From the NCBI GenBank assembly GCA_008501765.1, contig QQUE01000004.1, forward strand, positions 62,001 to 126,000: a DNA stretch of 64,000 nucleotides, given 5' to 3'. Both the position numbers and the translations under genes were made by a program. This DNA is from Calditrichota bacterium (GTDB lineage Bacteria > Zhuqueibacterota > Zhuqueibacteria > Zhuqueibacterales > Geothermadaptataceae). How positions within the stretch are numbered: the first letter of the stretch is position 1; each line of letters opens with the position of its first letter. Of this stretch, positions 1-8,800 are shown one piece after another. The notes beneath the pieces are model-generated. The model saw only the letters and a list, made by a program, of their open reading frames with translations, searched no databases and was not told the origin of the DNA.

Positions 1-310
1 CGCTGGGAAATTCATCATCCTCCATGCAAGAAAAACAATACCAGGTTGAAGAAGATAATTTTTCTGAGCCCACGGTAATATAAACTTAAATATTCAGCGG
101 TATTCATCGTGCAAATGACGCGCATGTCGCTGAATATTTCTTCATTTAATTTTCACTATTTTATCTGCGGAACTCACCGTATTTTTCTATTCATCCCTCG
201 GAATAATTTCTAAATTTCCCCTGTTCTACCAATCAATTAAATTTAATTTTACAACAATTCCAGCCATGAAATTCTGGCTCGGAACACTATTTTAATATGG
301 AGTCAAAACT
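1..310. other. Leading intergenic region
   Basis: No convincing complete gene. Frame 3 of the plus strand is open from the window edge to a TAA at 81-83 (27 codons, polar residues), which could be the 3' end of a gene lying to the left, but 27 codons cannot establish it. A 12-bp perfect inverted repeat follows (listed separately), then AT-rich DNA leading to the start of msrAB. Confidence 0.4.
88..139. terminator. 12-bp inverted repeat, possible terminator
   Basis: AAATATTCAGCG at 88-99 is the exact reverse complement of CGCTGAATATTT at 128-139, with a 28-nt spacer and AT-rich DNA after it. It could end transcription of whatever lies left of the window. There is no clean U-run, so a structured repeat is equally possible. 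Confidence 0.35.
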
Positions 311-1372
311 ATGAAAGTGATCCTAATTTCCTTTTTTATGCTATTAATTGTACTATCCTATCAAATGATTCAGCCACGTTCTTCCAGCGGCGCACCGCCG
401 TTTGAAAAAGCCACATTTGCCGGCGGGTGTTTCTGGTGCATTGAGGCGCCCTTCGAAAAAATCGACGGTGTTCACGAGGTCATTTCCGGCTATGCCGGTG
501 GAGAAAAAGCCAATCCGACTTACAAGCAGGTAAGCTCGGGTAAAACGGATTATATCGAAAGTGTGCAAATTTTGTTTGATCCGCAAAAGGTAAGTTACAA
601 ACAATTACTGGAACATTTTTGGATGCAATTTGATCCCACGGACGCTGGCGGTTCATTTTACGACCGGGGTCACCAATATACTTCGGCCATTTTTTACCAC
701 AACGCAGAACAAAAAGGAATTGCCGAAACATCGAAAAAAGAATTGCAGGACTCGGGGCGTTTTTCAAAACCAATCGTTACAACGATCCGGGAAGCAGGCG
801 TTTTTTACCCCGCGGAAGACTACCACCAGGACTACTATAAAAAGAATTCGGCGCATTATCAGCGCTATCGCCGGGGATCCGGCCGTGATGTTTTTATTAA
901 CGAACATTGGGCAGATGCGATGAACAACAAATTCAGCTATCGAAAACCATCGGATGATGAATTGAGAGAAAAACTCACCGAGCTGCAATATCATGTCACT
1001 CAGGAATCTGGTACGGAACGAGCCTTTCAAAATGAATATTGGAATAACAAAAAAGATGGAATTTATTTAGACATCGTTTCGGGTGAGGTGCTGTTTAGCT
1101 CGAAAGACAAATTCAAATCCGGTTCCGGCTGGCCGAGTTTTGTTCGTCCTTTGGAATCAAAAAATATCGTTGAAAAAGTCGATAAAAGCCTGTGGTCGGA
1201 GCGGATCGAAATTCGCAGTAAAAATGCGGATTCGCACCTTGGCCATGTTTTCAACGACGGCCCCGCTCCCACCGGCCTGCGTTATTGTATCAATTCAGCA
1301 GCGCTGCGTTTTGTAGCGAAAGAAGATTTGCAAAAAGAAGGTTTTGCAGAGTATATGAAGTTGTTTGAGTAA
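311..1372 (+). CDS. msrAB: Bifunctional peptide-methionine sulfoxide reductase MsrA/MsrB, exported
   Basis: Reduces both S- and R-methionine sulfoxide in oxidised proteins. An N-terminal hydrophobic stretch (residues 1-20) suggests export or anchoring, so it probably repairs envelope proteins. The MsrA domain (about 32-190) carries the catalytic GGCFWC motif (C40, C43) and the YHQDYY motif. The MsrB domain (about 215-345) has [16 protein letters not shown] and RYCINS with the catalytic Cys at 326. The two CxxC pairs that bind zinc in many MsrB proteins are missing (the [10 protein letters not shown] segment has no Cys), so this is the zinc-free form. The length of 353 aa is normal for a fusion. 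It is monocistronic, with a hairpin between it and the convergent amylase gene. Confidence 0.95.
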   Translation: MKVILISFFMLLIVLSYQMIQPRSSSGAPPFEKATFAGGCFWCIEAPFEKIDGVHEVISGYAGGEKANPTYKQVSSGKTDYIESVQILFDPQKVSYKQLLEHFWMQFDPTDAGGSFYDRGHQYTSAIFYHNAEQKGIAETSKKELQDSGRFSKPIVTTIREAGVFYPAEDYHQDYYKKNSAHYQRYRRGSGRDVFINEHWADAMNNKFSYRKPSDDELREKLTELQYHVTQESGTERAFQNEYWNNKKDGIYLDIVSGEVLFSSKDKFKSGSGWPSFVRPLESKNIVEKVDKSLWSERIEIRSKNADSHLGHVFNDGPAPTGLRYCINSAALRFVAKEDLQKEGFAEYMKLFE

Positions 1373-1384
1373 AATTAATTTCCA

Positions 1385-1416
1385 CAGTCGCGCAGTTCTC
1401 GCTTCCTGTGCGACTG
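1385..1416. terminator. Convergent hairpin terminator
   Basis: CAGTCGCGCAG (1385-1395) pairs with CTGTGCGACTG (1406-1416) over 11 bp with one wobble and a 10-nt loop. It lies between the stops of msrAB (+) and the secreted amylase (-), flanked by T/A-rich DNA on both sides, consistent with a bidirectional terminator. Confidence 0.6.
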
Positions 1417-1422
1417 AATTCT

Positions 1423-4053
1423 TTATTTATCCGGAATAACGATAACCGCCGTATCATCCAAAATCAACGGGGCTTGCGGATCGTCCGTGCCGCCAAATTC
1501 GAATGGCCCCCCTGCTTTGCTCATCCGCCGGTAGCCTCCCTCCGACCCCTTGCTGTCCCAGGAAGTAATGTAAATTTTCGCCCCGACCAAAGTCGCAGGA
1601 TTTCCCAGCGCTTCCGGCGGAAATTGCAGGATTATTTTCTTGTTTTGCATATCTACTTTTACGGATTGCGTCGGCGTTATCACAGAGCCGAATCGCTGAG
1701 CATCCGCCCCTTCCATTGCATACAACTTATTATGCCAGCCGGCGACGAGCGCTGCATAATTCCATTCAAAATCCGCCGGAGCCTTGGCATTCAGCCCGGG
1801 AAGTTGCGTTGCCCCGCGCTGTTCCGGCAAATCGATAAATACATGAAATAGCGCATGATCGAAACCAGTTGGTGGCAGCCATGGATTGCTGATTTCACCC
1901 ACCGTCAACTCAATTTGCAGGTTGGCACCAAAAGCAAGCACTTCCACTTGTTCGATATCCATCTGGCGTGTATAGCCAATGTGTGTTGGTTTAAGGTAAT
2001 TTTTTTCGGGGCCAAAATCATCGTTCACAGCATCCTTCAATACGGTGCGAATGCCTTGAATTTCAACATTTGTCGAAAATTTTAATGGCTCGGATGCTAA
2101 CTTTTGAGTCGGAGAATAAAGGGCGATGGTATGTTTTGATAAACCAAATCGGAAACGAGAAATCGAAATTTCTGCTTCCCATTTTCCAGAAGCATCCGGC
2201 GGGAGCGGGATACTATTCTGTAAATTGCCATCGATGATCAATTGATACGCCAAGTCAGCCGCGGTAATTTTTCCGTTTAATTTAAAATCGGCTGTTTGCA
2301 TATCTTTCAAATTTTCAGCCGAAATAAAACCATTAAATTCCACGTCAGCAATCGCTGCTTTTTCGGTGCTAACTAAATACACACCCGCACTGCGATGGGG
2401 TAATTCCGAAGTTATGCGGCCCTTTGATCCAACGATCAGATCATCTTTTAGCCCCAATCCCGTCAGCATTTTTAGACGGGTCCCCGGTGGAAAACCTGTT
2501 TTTAAATTATTCATTAATATAGGTTTATCCGATGTATTAAAAAGAACCAGAGCCTGCTTTCCCTGGTATTCTCGCTCATAAGCTAAAACACCGGGCCCGA
2601 CCTCCGAATCCTGCAGAATAGATACTTTTCCACGGGTAAAAATCTTGTTACTCGTGCGCAGTTTCGCCAGTTTTTTAATAAAAAGGAACATGTCTGACTT
2701 TGTATCAAAATGGTCCTTGCCGCCTGATTTCCAGCCGGAGGAAAACATGGCTGAGCGCGATTCATGAAACACCTGCTCCGTTCCCTGATAAATCACCGGA
2801 ATTCCCGGAATCGTAAATAAAAACGTTAAAGCCTGTTTTAATGCACTTAATTTTGATCCTTGAATAAATCGCGTCCAATCGTGATTGTCGACAAAATTGG
2901 CGTTCTGAAACGGATGTTTATAGAGCGTATCGTTCACAGCCAGGTTGAGCCGGTAGCCCAAATATGCCGTCGGCATTCCCTGCGCAAACACCCGATTCAT
3001 CGAATAAAACAGAGGGTAGTTGAGCATGCTGTTTAAGGCCGGCTTTTCCATGGTGCCTTGATATTTTGCCACCTGCAAATCCCCATCATTCTGCATCGGG
3101 CTGGATTTGATAAACGTTTCTCCGAATGCGATAAAATTTTCCCGGCCGGTCGCTGCCGCGACATGGTTAATCCCGGGCGCTTGCTTGCTCATCGAATTCA
3201 TGAAATCATGCCAGAAATCCAGCTCGACATAAATTATTGTGTCGATACGAAAGCCATCAACGCCGACTTCTTTAATCCAATAGCCATAGGAATCTCTTAA
3301 AACATCACGCACGATTTGATTTTCTGTGTTGATATCATCCAAACCCGCCATTTGAAAATACAACCGTTGATACGGATCTTCGTAGTTCGAAATCAAGGGT
3401 GTCCAATTGTAAATATTGGCTTTGCGGTGGGCAGGATTCCGGGCATCATTGAGATTAAACGGATATTGGCTTGGGCTAATAACTGGAACAGAATTTTGAT
3501 TTAAACTAAAATTTCTCGCCGGTTGATCCGAAAAATACTCCCCTTTATATTCAAAAAAATTTCCGGTGTGATTCAGCACAATATCCTGAATCAAGTACAT
3601 CCCTTTTTGATGCAATTTTTCCGAGAGTTGCTTGTAGGAATCGAGCGTGCCAAAATGGGCATCTACTTTTTTGAAATTCTCGGCCCAGTAGCCGTGGTAG
3701 CCGCCGTAGCTAATCAACGGATCCCACCACTGATTTGCCACCGGCGGTGTAATCCAAACGGCTGTTGCTCCCAACTCTTTGATGTAGTCCAGTTTCTGAA
3801 TAACACCTTCGATATCCCCACCGCTGAACTTTCTCTCATCCGCCGGATCGAATTCATTGGCGCCTTGATCATTATTACTTTTATCACCATCGTTGAAGCG
3901 GTCGATCATGAGAAAGTAAATCACCTGATCCTGCCAATCCGGGGATGGGACATGCAGATTCTCGAACAGCCTCGCATCATTTTTTTGGCTTGATTGAGCA
4001 CGTAGGTTCATAGTGCACAACAATATAAACGCAATCAGTAGAATCTTTTTCAA
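1423..4053 (-). CDS. Secreted GH13 alpha-amylase family enzyme with C-terminal glucodextranase-like domain
   Basis: A retaining alpha-glucan hydrolase, 876 aa, with a cleavable signal peptide ending LRAQ at about residue 20. The GH13 barrel spans about 40-480 with all four conserved regions: QDIVLNH (D157), GFRID (nucleophile D271), FGETF (acid/base E312) and VDNHD (D392). A beta C-domain follows at about 490-570, an Ig-like stretch at about 570-660, and a C-terminal part (about 680-876, with HVFIDLP, GWHNKLY, GAKIYITSWD) that resembles the C-terminal domain of glucodextranases and amylopullulanases. Exact specificity (alpha-amylase, neopullulanase or pullulanase type) cannot be read from sequence. 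It lies downstream of the GH13 lipoprotein on the same strand, separated by a palindromic element, and probably works on the same glucan. Confidence 0.9.
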   Translation of the reverse strand: MKKILLIAFILLCTMNLRAQSSQKNDARLFENLHVPSPDWQDQVIYFLMIDRFNDGDKSNNDQGANEFDPADERKFSGGDIEGVIQKLDYIKELGATAVWITPPVANQWWDPLISYGGYHGYWAENFKKVDAHFGTLDSYKQLSEKLHQKGMYLIQDIVLNHTGNFFEYKGEYFSDQPARNFSLNQNSVPVISPSQYPFNLNDARNPAHRKANIYNWTPLISNYEDPYQRLYFQMAGLDDINTENQIVRDVLRDSYGYWIKEVGVDGFRIDTIIYVELDFWHDFMNSMSKQAPGINHVAAATGRENFIAFGETFIKSSPMQNDGDLQVAKYQGTMEKPALNSMLNYPLFYSMNRVFAQGMPTAYLGYRLNLAVNDTLYKHPFQNANFVDNHDWTRFIQGSKLSALKQALTFLFTIPGIPVIYQGTEQVFHESRSAMFSSGWKSGGKDHFDTKSDMFLFIKKLAKLRTSNKIFTRGKVSILQDSEVGPGVLAYEREYQGKQALVLFNTSDKPILMNNLKTGFPPGTRLKMLTGLGLKDDLIVGSKGRITSELPHRSAGVYLVSTEKAAIADVEFNGFISAENLKDMQTADFKLNGKITAADLAYQLIIDGNLQNSIPLPPDASGKWEAEISISRFRFGLSKHTIALYSPTQKLASEPLKFSTNVEIQGIRTVLKDAVNDDFGPEKNYLKPTHIGYTRQMDIEQVEVLAFGANLQIELTVGEISNPWLPPTGFDHALFHVFIDLPEQRGATQLPGLNAKAPADFEWNYAALVAGWHNKLYAMEGADAQRFGSVITPTQSVKVDMQNKKIILQFPPEALGNPATLVGAKIYITSWDSKGSEGGYRRMSKAGGPFEFGGTDDPQAPLILDDTAVIVIPDK

Positions 4054-4148
4054 GATTTCATATCTCCTGTGTCGATTTTTTATCAGTTCATTATTACTAC
4101 ATTGGCAAATCCAATTTTTGCCGAAAAGACCGGTACGTTGAAAACAGC

Positions 4149-4301
4149 AACCCTGACAGGGCCCGGAGCCCTGTCGAGCCTGTTGAAAAAGTGTGAGAAC
4201 CGGTCGCTGAGCTTGCCGAAGCGCCCGGCGTTACCCCCAAATTTGGGCCCTTCGACAAGCTCTGGGTCCAAATTTTCTGGATTTTCAACAGTCTCGTCAG
4301 G
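4149..4301. repeat. Nested palindromic repeat element between the two amylase genes
   Basis: Several nested inverted pairs are visible: CCTGAC 4152-4157 with GTCAGG 4296-4301; CTGTTGAAAA about 4180-4189 with ATTTTCAACAG 4281-4291; CTGAGCTTGCCGAAG 4207-4221 with CTTCGACAAGCTCTGG 4250-4265. The left arm has an extra self-complementary insert (ACAGGG..CCCTGT) that the right arm lacks. The outer 13 bases AACCCTGACAGGG recur in the 33-bp palindrome at 16252-16284. The open reading frames through it are by-products of the palindrome. It could fold in the intercistronic RNA. Confidence 0.7.
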
Positions 4302-4323
4302 CTTAAGCTCACTTCAGCCCCAA

Positions 4324-4338
4324 AGCGAACTCACGTTA
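4324..4338. repeat. Single end of the TAACGTGAGTTCG element, overlapping a stop codon
   Basis: Read on the minus strand this is the end of the GH13 lipoprotein gene (..AAA TAA) running straight into CGTGAGTTCGC. The 13-mer TAACGTGAGTTCG is identical to the terminal repeat of the element at 56931-57097, which also begins with the TAA stop of its neighbour gene (ada). No matching second end was found on the far side, so this is a truncated or composite copy. Confidence 0.6.
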
Positions 4339-6132
4339 TTTTACTAATATGGCTGCGGATTTCTTTTTGAGAATTATCGTACTATCTGTAGCCATAACAC
4401 TGTGTCCTAAAACGTCACTTAATGAGCGCGCTTCTTGCGGCAGCTTTATCGTTTGCGGTTTATCGCTATTATTAAAATAAGCATAAATTAGATCGTCCTT
4501 CTCAAATCGCATTAAACCGAACAAAGCCAGATCATCATCAACCAAAATTGATTCGTATTTCCCGGTTTTTAGTGCCGGATGTTTCTTGCGCAAATTGAAA
4601 ATCGTTTTGTACTCGGCAAATATTTTGTGGTTGAATGAAACAGAGTGCCGCACATCTTTTAGCCCGACGGCAGCATAGGTTTCATCGTCGTAGGTAAATT
4701 CGGGCCACACCATCGGCTTGCGGTCGTCGGGATCGTCGCCACCCCACATGCCGGCCTCATCACCGTAATAAATCATCGGCGCACCGGGAAAGACTCCCTG
4801 AAATGCAGCGATCATCAACTGGATTTTGTATTCTTCCTCTGTTGGTTTTGTCACATCATAATCGGGATTATCGCGCAATCCGGCATTGCGGTCATACTGC
4901 CGATCCGGATTTTTTATCATGCTGGCGATTCGGTCGGTATCATGGCTATCGACCAAATTTTGCATGCCGAGCATCACATCCCAGGGGTAAACCTGCAGCA
5001 ATGTGTCCAGTTTTTGGCTGAACTCAGTGGCGCTCAATTTATTTTCTTTTTTATCGATGAAAAAATTAACCACTGCACGGGCAAACGGATAATTCATCAC
5101 CGCGTGAAATTTATCGTTGGAAATGTAATGGGCTGATTCTTCCCACAATTCACCAACGATGTAAGCTTCCGGGTTCAGTTCGCGCACAAAAGCGCCCCAA
5201 TCCGCCCAAAACGGCATCGCCACCTCCGGCACAACATCGAGCCGCCAGCCATCGATTCCATCTTCCGGATTGCCGTCTCCATTGGGATCCATCCAGCGTT
5301 TGGTGATCGCCCAAATGTGTTTTCGAACAGGTTCGATGAGGCCATTTTCATCTTCACGGAACTCAACGAGGTGCCAGGTATCCCACCAGCTATCGTATTT
5401 CATTTCGTCTTCCGGCGTGTTCGGATCATCCCATTCGTGCACGATAAACCAGTCCGCATATTTAGAATCTTTCTGATTTTTCAGGACATCTTTAAAAGCC
5501 CAGAAGTTGCGGCCGACATGGTTGAAAACACCATCGATGACGACACGAATATTCCGTTTGTGGGCTTCTTTAATCAAATCGAGAAAAACGCTGTCCGCAC
5601 TTGACCAGGCCCAGCTCTCAGCGTGTTTCTTCTCATTGTCCATCAATTTTCTGTCGCCATCGCGGTCACCTCCGAAGTTGTCATCGACGTGGTGGTAGGA
5701 TTCAGCCTCGTACTTGTGCAGAGACCAGGCTTCAAAAATTGGATTAAAATAAATTGCCGTAATTCCCAGGCTCGCGATATAATCGAGTTTTTCAGTTACG
5801 CCAATCAAGTCCCCACCATAGCGGCGATCAAAAACTGCGTCATAAAAATTATCCGACCGAACTTTGGCCCAATCGGCCATTGCGAACCAGTCGGAAGTCC
5901 ACGGCGTCATTTGCCAATCGCGCGGATCATTCAATCGTATTTCCTCTTTGGTGGGATCGTTCGTTGGCGATCCATTACGAAAGCGTTCCGGAAAAACCTG
6001 GTACCAAACAGCACCCTTCGCCCATTCGGGCACGTAGACTTTTTCATTTTTCACTTTTTCAGATTTCCCGCAGGAGAACAACATTGAACCGGTGAAAATT
6101 AATAAAAACAGGTAATTAATTTTAATTTTCAT
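4336..6132 (-). CDS. GH13 family alpha-glucosidase/neopullulanase-like lipoprotein
   Basis: A 598-aa GH13 hydrolase predicted to be a lipoprotein: the signal peptide ends in LLIFTGSMLFSC with the lipid-modified Cys at 21. The barrel begins at about 38 (AVWYQVFPERF). The four GH13 signatures are intact: VIDGVFNH, GWRLD (nucleophile D299), VGELW (E328) and VDSHD (D398). The start of the domain and the MPFW/DWGAFVRELNP segments resemble cyclomaltodextrinase/neopullulanase-type enzymes, which open or debranch short maltodextrins; specificity is inferred. Membrane anchoring suggests it processes oligosaccharides made by the secreted amylase downstream. Its TAA stop coincides with the end of a repeat element. 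Confidence 0.9.
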   Translation of the reverse strand: MKIKINYLFLLIFTGSMLFSCGKSEKVKNEKVYVPEWAKGAVWYQVFPERFRNGSPTNDPTKEEIRLNDPRDWQMTPWTSDWFAMADWAKVRSDNFYDAVFDRRYGGDLIGVTEKLDYIASLGITAIYFNPIFEAWSLHKYEAESYHHVDDNFGGDRDGDRKLMDNEKKHAESWAWSSADSVFLDLIKEAHKRNIRVVIDGVFNHVGRNFWAFKDVLKNQKDSKYADWFIVHEWDDPNTPEDEMKYDSWWDTWHLVEFREDENGLIEPVRKHIWAITKRWMDPNGDGNPEDGIDGWRLDVVPEVAMPFWADWGAFVRELNPEAYIVGELWEESAHYISNDKFHAVMNYPFARAVVNFFIDKKENKLSATEFSQKLDTLLQVYPWDVMLGMQNLVDSHDTDRIASMIKNPDRQYDRNAGLRDNPDYDVTKPTEEEYKIQLMIAAFQGVFPGAPMIYYGDEAGMWGGDDPDDRKPMVWPEFTYDDETYAAVGLKDVRHSVSFNHKIFAEYKTIFNLRKKHPALKTGKYESILVDDDLALFGLMRFEKDDLIYAYFNNSDKPQTIKLPQEARSLSDVLGHSVMATDSTIILKKKSAAILVK

Positions 6133-6251
6133 TACCCCAACCTTTCTATTCGATTAATTTAATTTTAAAAAGTTATTCGAATCCATCTTCAGAACTCGAA
6201 ATAATTTATCTGGCAATCTGCTATTTCAGGGATGCAAAAATTATTATTTTA

Positions 6252-6444
6252 ACTGTTGTGCAAAATTGATTTTAACTACCTTTTTCGTCTCCACCACCTG
6301 TCATTCCCGCAAGCATTTAGCGGGAATCCATAATTGTACATGCACTGGATCCCCGATAAAAGCATTCGGAGCCGGAGGCCGGCGTCAGCAAGATGACAAA
6401 ATTTGGAAATTTTATGTAGATTTCTTTAATTTTGCACAACGGGT
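6252..6444. repeat. MITE-like element with GTTGTGC terminal repeats, copy D
   Basis: The left end is ACTGTTGTGCAAAATT (6252-6267) and the right end AATTTTGCACAACGGGT (6428-6444), an imperfect terminal inverted repeat of about 16 bp. It is flanked by AT-rich octamers (TTATTTTA and TTATTATA). One CATTCCCGC hairpin (6300-6330) sits inside. It abuts copy E in tandem. No ORF was recognised inside it. Confidence 0.6.
6300..6330 (+). repeat. ATTCCC..GGGAAT hairpin, copy 1
   Basis: GTCATTCCCGC, a loop containing AGCATTTA, then GCGGGAATCCA. It is one of six related hairpins in 6.3-9.2 kb with the frame CGTCATTCC-stem-ATGNTTTNA-stem-GGAATCCA. A degenerate second copy may follow at about 6347-6400. Confidence 0.65.
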
Positions 6445-6498
6445 TTATTATAACTGTTGTGCAAAAATTAATCAGCCAACTCACAGTGTAGACTTCAC

Positions 6499-6530
6499 CG
6501 TCATTCCGTTATGCTTTTAGACGGTATCCA
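6499..6530 (+). repeat. ATTCCC..GGGAAT hairpin, copy 2
   Basis: CGTCATTCCGTT, loop ATGCTTTTA, then GACGGTATCCA. It belongs to the same family as copies 1 and 3-6, with two mismatches in the stem. Confidence 0.6.
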
Positions 6531-6554
6531 TCGACTAAAACCTTGACCACGTTG

Positions 6555-6586
6555 TAGATTCCCGCTAAAAACATGCGGGAATGACG
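6555..6586 (-). repeat. ATTCCC..GGGAAT hairpin, copy 3
   Basis: Read on the minus strand: CGTCATTCCCGC, loop ATGTTTTTA, GCGGGAATCTA. The stem is perfect over eight pairs. Opposite orientation to copy 2, 24 bp away within the same element. Confidence 0.65.
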
Positions 6587-6631
6587 TGATTTGTTGACTA
6601 ACTTTGTGAAAATTCTATTTTTCACAACAGG

Positions 6632-8533
6632 TTATTTTAATTTATCTACAATTTGTGCCCGTAAATTAATAGCCTCAGGATAATTGGGAAAAATCCTGTC
6701 GAGTGCGTCCAGTGAATTTATCGCTGCCTTGTAGTTTCTATTTAAAGCATAAGCTCCGGCAAGATTGTACAGGAGTTGCGGATCATCCTTTGAATTTGCC
6801 GCAGCTTTTTCAAGATGGGATAACGCACGTTGATTTTGGCTCTTATATAAATATATCTGCCCCAGCCATTTATTGGCATAAACAGAATCGCCCAATTTCA
6901 ACGCTTGATGCAAATAGGGAATCGATTCATTCAATGATTTATCGTTTATCAACATTTCCGCTGCCCGAATATAAGCCGTTTGATTCTGCGGCATATAGTG
7001 AATGAGCGCTCGGTACTCTTGAAAGGCTGCTTTGTAATTTCCCTGTGCCGAGAAATACCCCGCCAAATCGACGTGCGCATGTTCGCGGTCGTAAGTTTTG
7101 TCTTGCCAGGTTTTTACCGCCAGAGACTCCGCTTTTGTTGTGGCTGTAAACGCAATATCATCCATATTTGGTGCGGCGTTGGCTTTAAACGGCCAGCCTG
7201 CTTTCAGGAAAGCAATGCGGAAATCAGCGTAGGCAATATCCAATTCCGTCACTCCCCACTCCTTGCGAACTTTTTGCCACGGCTTGATACGCCCTTTTGT
7301 GTAGTTTTCGGCCACTGCATTGCTCTCGAGCAATGCCATCAAAAATGCGTCTGACAACGCGAAATATCCGTCGATATTGGGGTGCAAATGCTCGAGAAAA
7401 TAACATTCACCGGGTAGAGAATTCGGGCAAATCTGGGCAATTGACGCCGTTGCTTTGGCGACAGTGAGATTGTATTCATCTGCCAATTGATGGATTATTT
7501 GATTGAAATCTTCGGGCGCCCGAAACCGCAAGCCATCATAATCTTTGGCTTTTTGGTACAGCATTCGTGCTTTCTCAATGGCTCCTTTTTTCTCATACTT
7601 TCGTGCTTCCACGAAGAGTTTATCCGCATCGCCATCGGGACCGGGAAGGGAGACGAACGGAGGTTGGTCGCGTGTATTGCTCACCAGTTCGCTGAGGATG
7701 ACCGGGACACCGGCAGCCCGTGCCTTTTCGATTATTTCGCGCAAGTTTCCTGCAAACTGTAACTTTCCGGATTCAAATATCGGGCTGCCATAGGCGATTT
7801 TCTGCTCCCCGACCATGCGTGCCATTAACGTGGCGTTGGGATTCCGGATTGTGCCGCCCGTTGAATATTCTTGCATCGAAACAGATATTTTCGTCAGCAG
7901 ATCACGCAACAGCAAAAATGTTTTATAGCGTCGCAATTTCAGGGAAAGATTGACCAAATTGCGGATCGAACCAAAAGATTCTGTTGAAGCTGCCCCGAGT
8001 GCGCCATAATATTCATTATGCCCAGCGTAAATTAAAAGTGCGTCAGGTTCCTTCGCTAAAATTTCATCGGTAAAATCGAGCAGGGTGTAGGAATTTACGG
8101 CTGTCATGGCCGTATTGATGACTTCGATGTTTTTTTCGGGGAAAATATCGTGCAGCCGCCGTTGTAAAATTTTTGCCGGAGTAACATTAAAACTGTACGG
8201 GTAGCCCGCCATACTGGAGCCGCCCATGGTAAAAATACGGACACCGTTTTCCGGTTTGATTTTCAAAAATAAATCAACCGGTGGGGTGGGGCTTCTCGTT
8301 TGCGAGGTAAAATAGCGTTTGCCGACAAGCGGATTGATCATTTGATAGTCCGGATAATCGGAGGATGCGTCTATAAATAGTGGATAATTTCCGCCATAAT
8401 TTACCCACTGCAACCCGGCTTCCAGCAGTCCGAGTAAAATAAGCGGAAATAGCAAAATCAGCAGCCAGAAGATTAATTTCTGTTTTGCGGATACAGGTGT
8501 TTCAAGCGTGGATATTTTCTTTTTTTGAGTCAT
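6632..8533 (-). CDS. Membrane-anchored SGNH/GDSL hydrolase-like protein with C-terminal TPR repeats
   Basis: 633 aa. One transmembrane helix (about residues 17-39) near the N-terminus suggests the rest is periplasmic. The SGNH-like domain (about 75-400) shows block I as GGSSMAG, a middle IYAGHNEYYG block and a terminal LHPNIDGY carrying the DxxH-type position. The C-terminal third (about 480-633) contains at least three tetratricopeptide repeats (KAAFQEYRALIHYMP, QRALSHLEKAA, KAAINSLDAL). SGNH proteins of this kind often act as esterases or acetyl transfer/removal enzymes on surface glycans; the substrate here is unknown. It lies between the sorting-tail protein and the amylases but is separated from both by repeats, so membership of the glucan locus is only positional. 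Confidence 0.75.
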   Translation of the reverse strand: MTQKKKISTLETPVSAKQKLIFWLLILLFPLILLGLLEAGLQWVNYGGNYPLFIDASSDYPDYQMINPLVGKRYFTSQTRSPTPPVDLFLKIKPENGVRIFTMGGSSMAGYPYSFNVTPAKILQRRLHDIFPEKNIEVINTAMTAVNSYTLLDFTDEILAKEPDALLIYAGHNEYYGALGAASTESFGSIRNLVNLSLKLRRYKTFLLLRDLLTKISVSMQEYSTGGTIRNPNATLMARMVGEQKIAYGSPIFESGKLQFAGNLREIIEKARAAGVPVILSELVSNTRDQPPFVSLPGPDGDADKLFVEARKYEKKGAIEKARMLYQKAKDYDGLRFRAPEDFNQIIHQLADEYNLTVAKATASIAQICPNSLPGECYFLEHLHPNIDGYFALSDAFLMALLESNAVAENYTKGRIKPWQKVRKEWGVTELDIAYADFRIAFLKAGWPFKANAAPNMDDIAFTATTKAESLAVKTWQDKTYDREHAHVDLAGYFSAQGNYKAAFQEYRALIHYMPQNQTAYIRAAEMLINDKSLNESIPYLHQALKLGDSVYANKWLGQIYLYKSQNQRALSHLEKAAANSKDDPQLLYNLAGAYALNRNYKAAINSLDALDRIFPNYPEAINLRAQIVDKLK

Positions 8534-8663
8534 GGATTATATTTATAAATAATCTATTGTGTAAAATAGGCGATAACTCCAAAGCATCGGGAATATTCAC
8601 TTATTTATTCATGATTCCCGTACGGACTTTGTAGAAATCAAATTTAATTTTAGCATAAAACGT

Positions 8664-8695
8664 TGGATTCCGTCTAAAAGCATGACGGAATGACG
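8664..8695 (-). repeat. ATTCCC..GGGAAT hairpin, copy 4
   Basis: Minus-strand reading: CGTCATTCCGTC, loop ATGCTTTTA, GACGGAATCCA. The inner stem is GTC/GAC instead of CGC/GCG, with both sides changed together. Confidence 0.7.
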
Positions 8696-8757
8696 AGAAC
8701 TGATTAAATAGTTAACGAATTCGTATTCTGATGAACAAACAGTAAAAACAACTTCAA

Positions 8758-8789
8758 CGTCATTCCCACATGCCTTCAGTGGGAATCCA
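8758..8789 (+). repeat. ATTCCC..GGGAAT hairpin, copy 5
   Basis: CGTCATTCCCAC, loop ATGCCTTCA, GTGGGAATCCA. The inner stem is CAC/GTG, a third compensated variant. It lies 12 bp from the end of the decayed GIY-YIG gene. Confidence 0.7.
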
Positions 8790-8800
8790 ATCAATTAAAT

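Larger units (their letters stand above)
6453..6634. repeat. MITE-like element with GTTGTGC terminal repeats, copy E
   Basis: The left end is ACTGTTGTGCAAAAATTA (6453-6470) and the right end ATTTTTCACAACAGGTTA (6617-6634). The right end overlaps the TAA stop codon (6632-6634) of the SGNH/TPR gene, so on the minus strand the gene reads AAA-TAA-CCTGTTGTG. It holds two ATTCC hairpins (copies 2 and 3). Confidence 0.6.

Noticed and set aside
4069-4347. ORFs on both strands between the two amylase genes (about 62-92 codons)
   Set aside because: They are read through a nested palindrome; composition is unnatural, no ribosome site precedes them and they are mirror images of each other.
8549-8570. 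A further element end (CTATTGTGTAAAATAGG) of the GTTGTGC family
   Set aside because: No partner end was found within several hundred bases, so it is not listed as an element, only mentioned.
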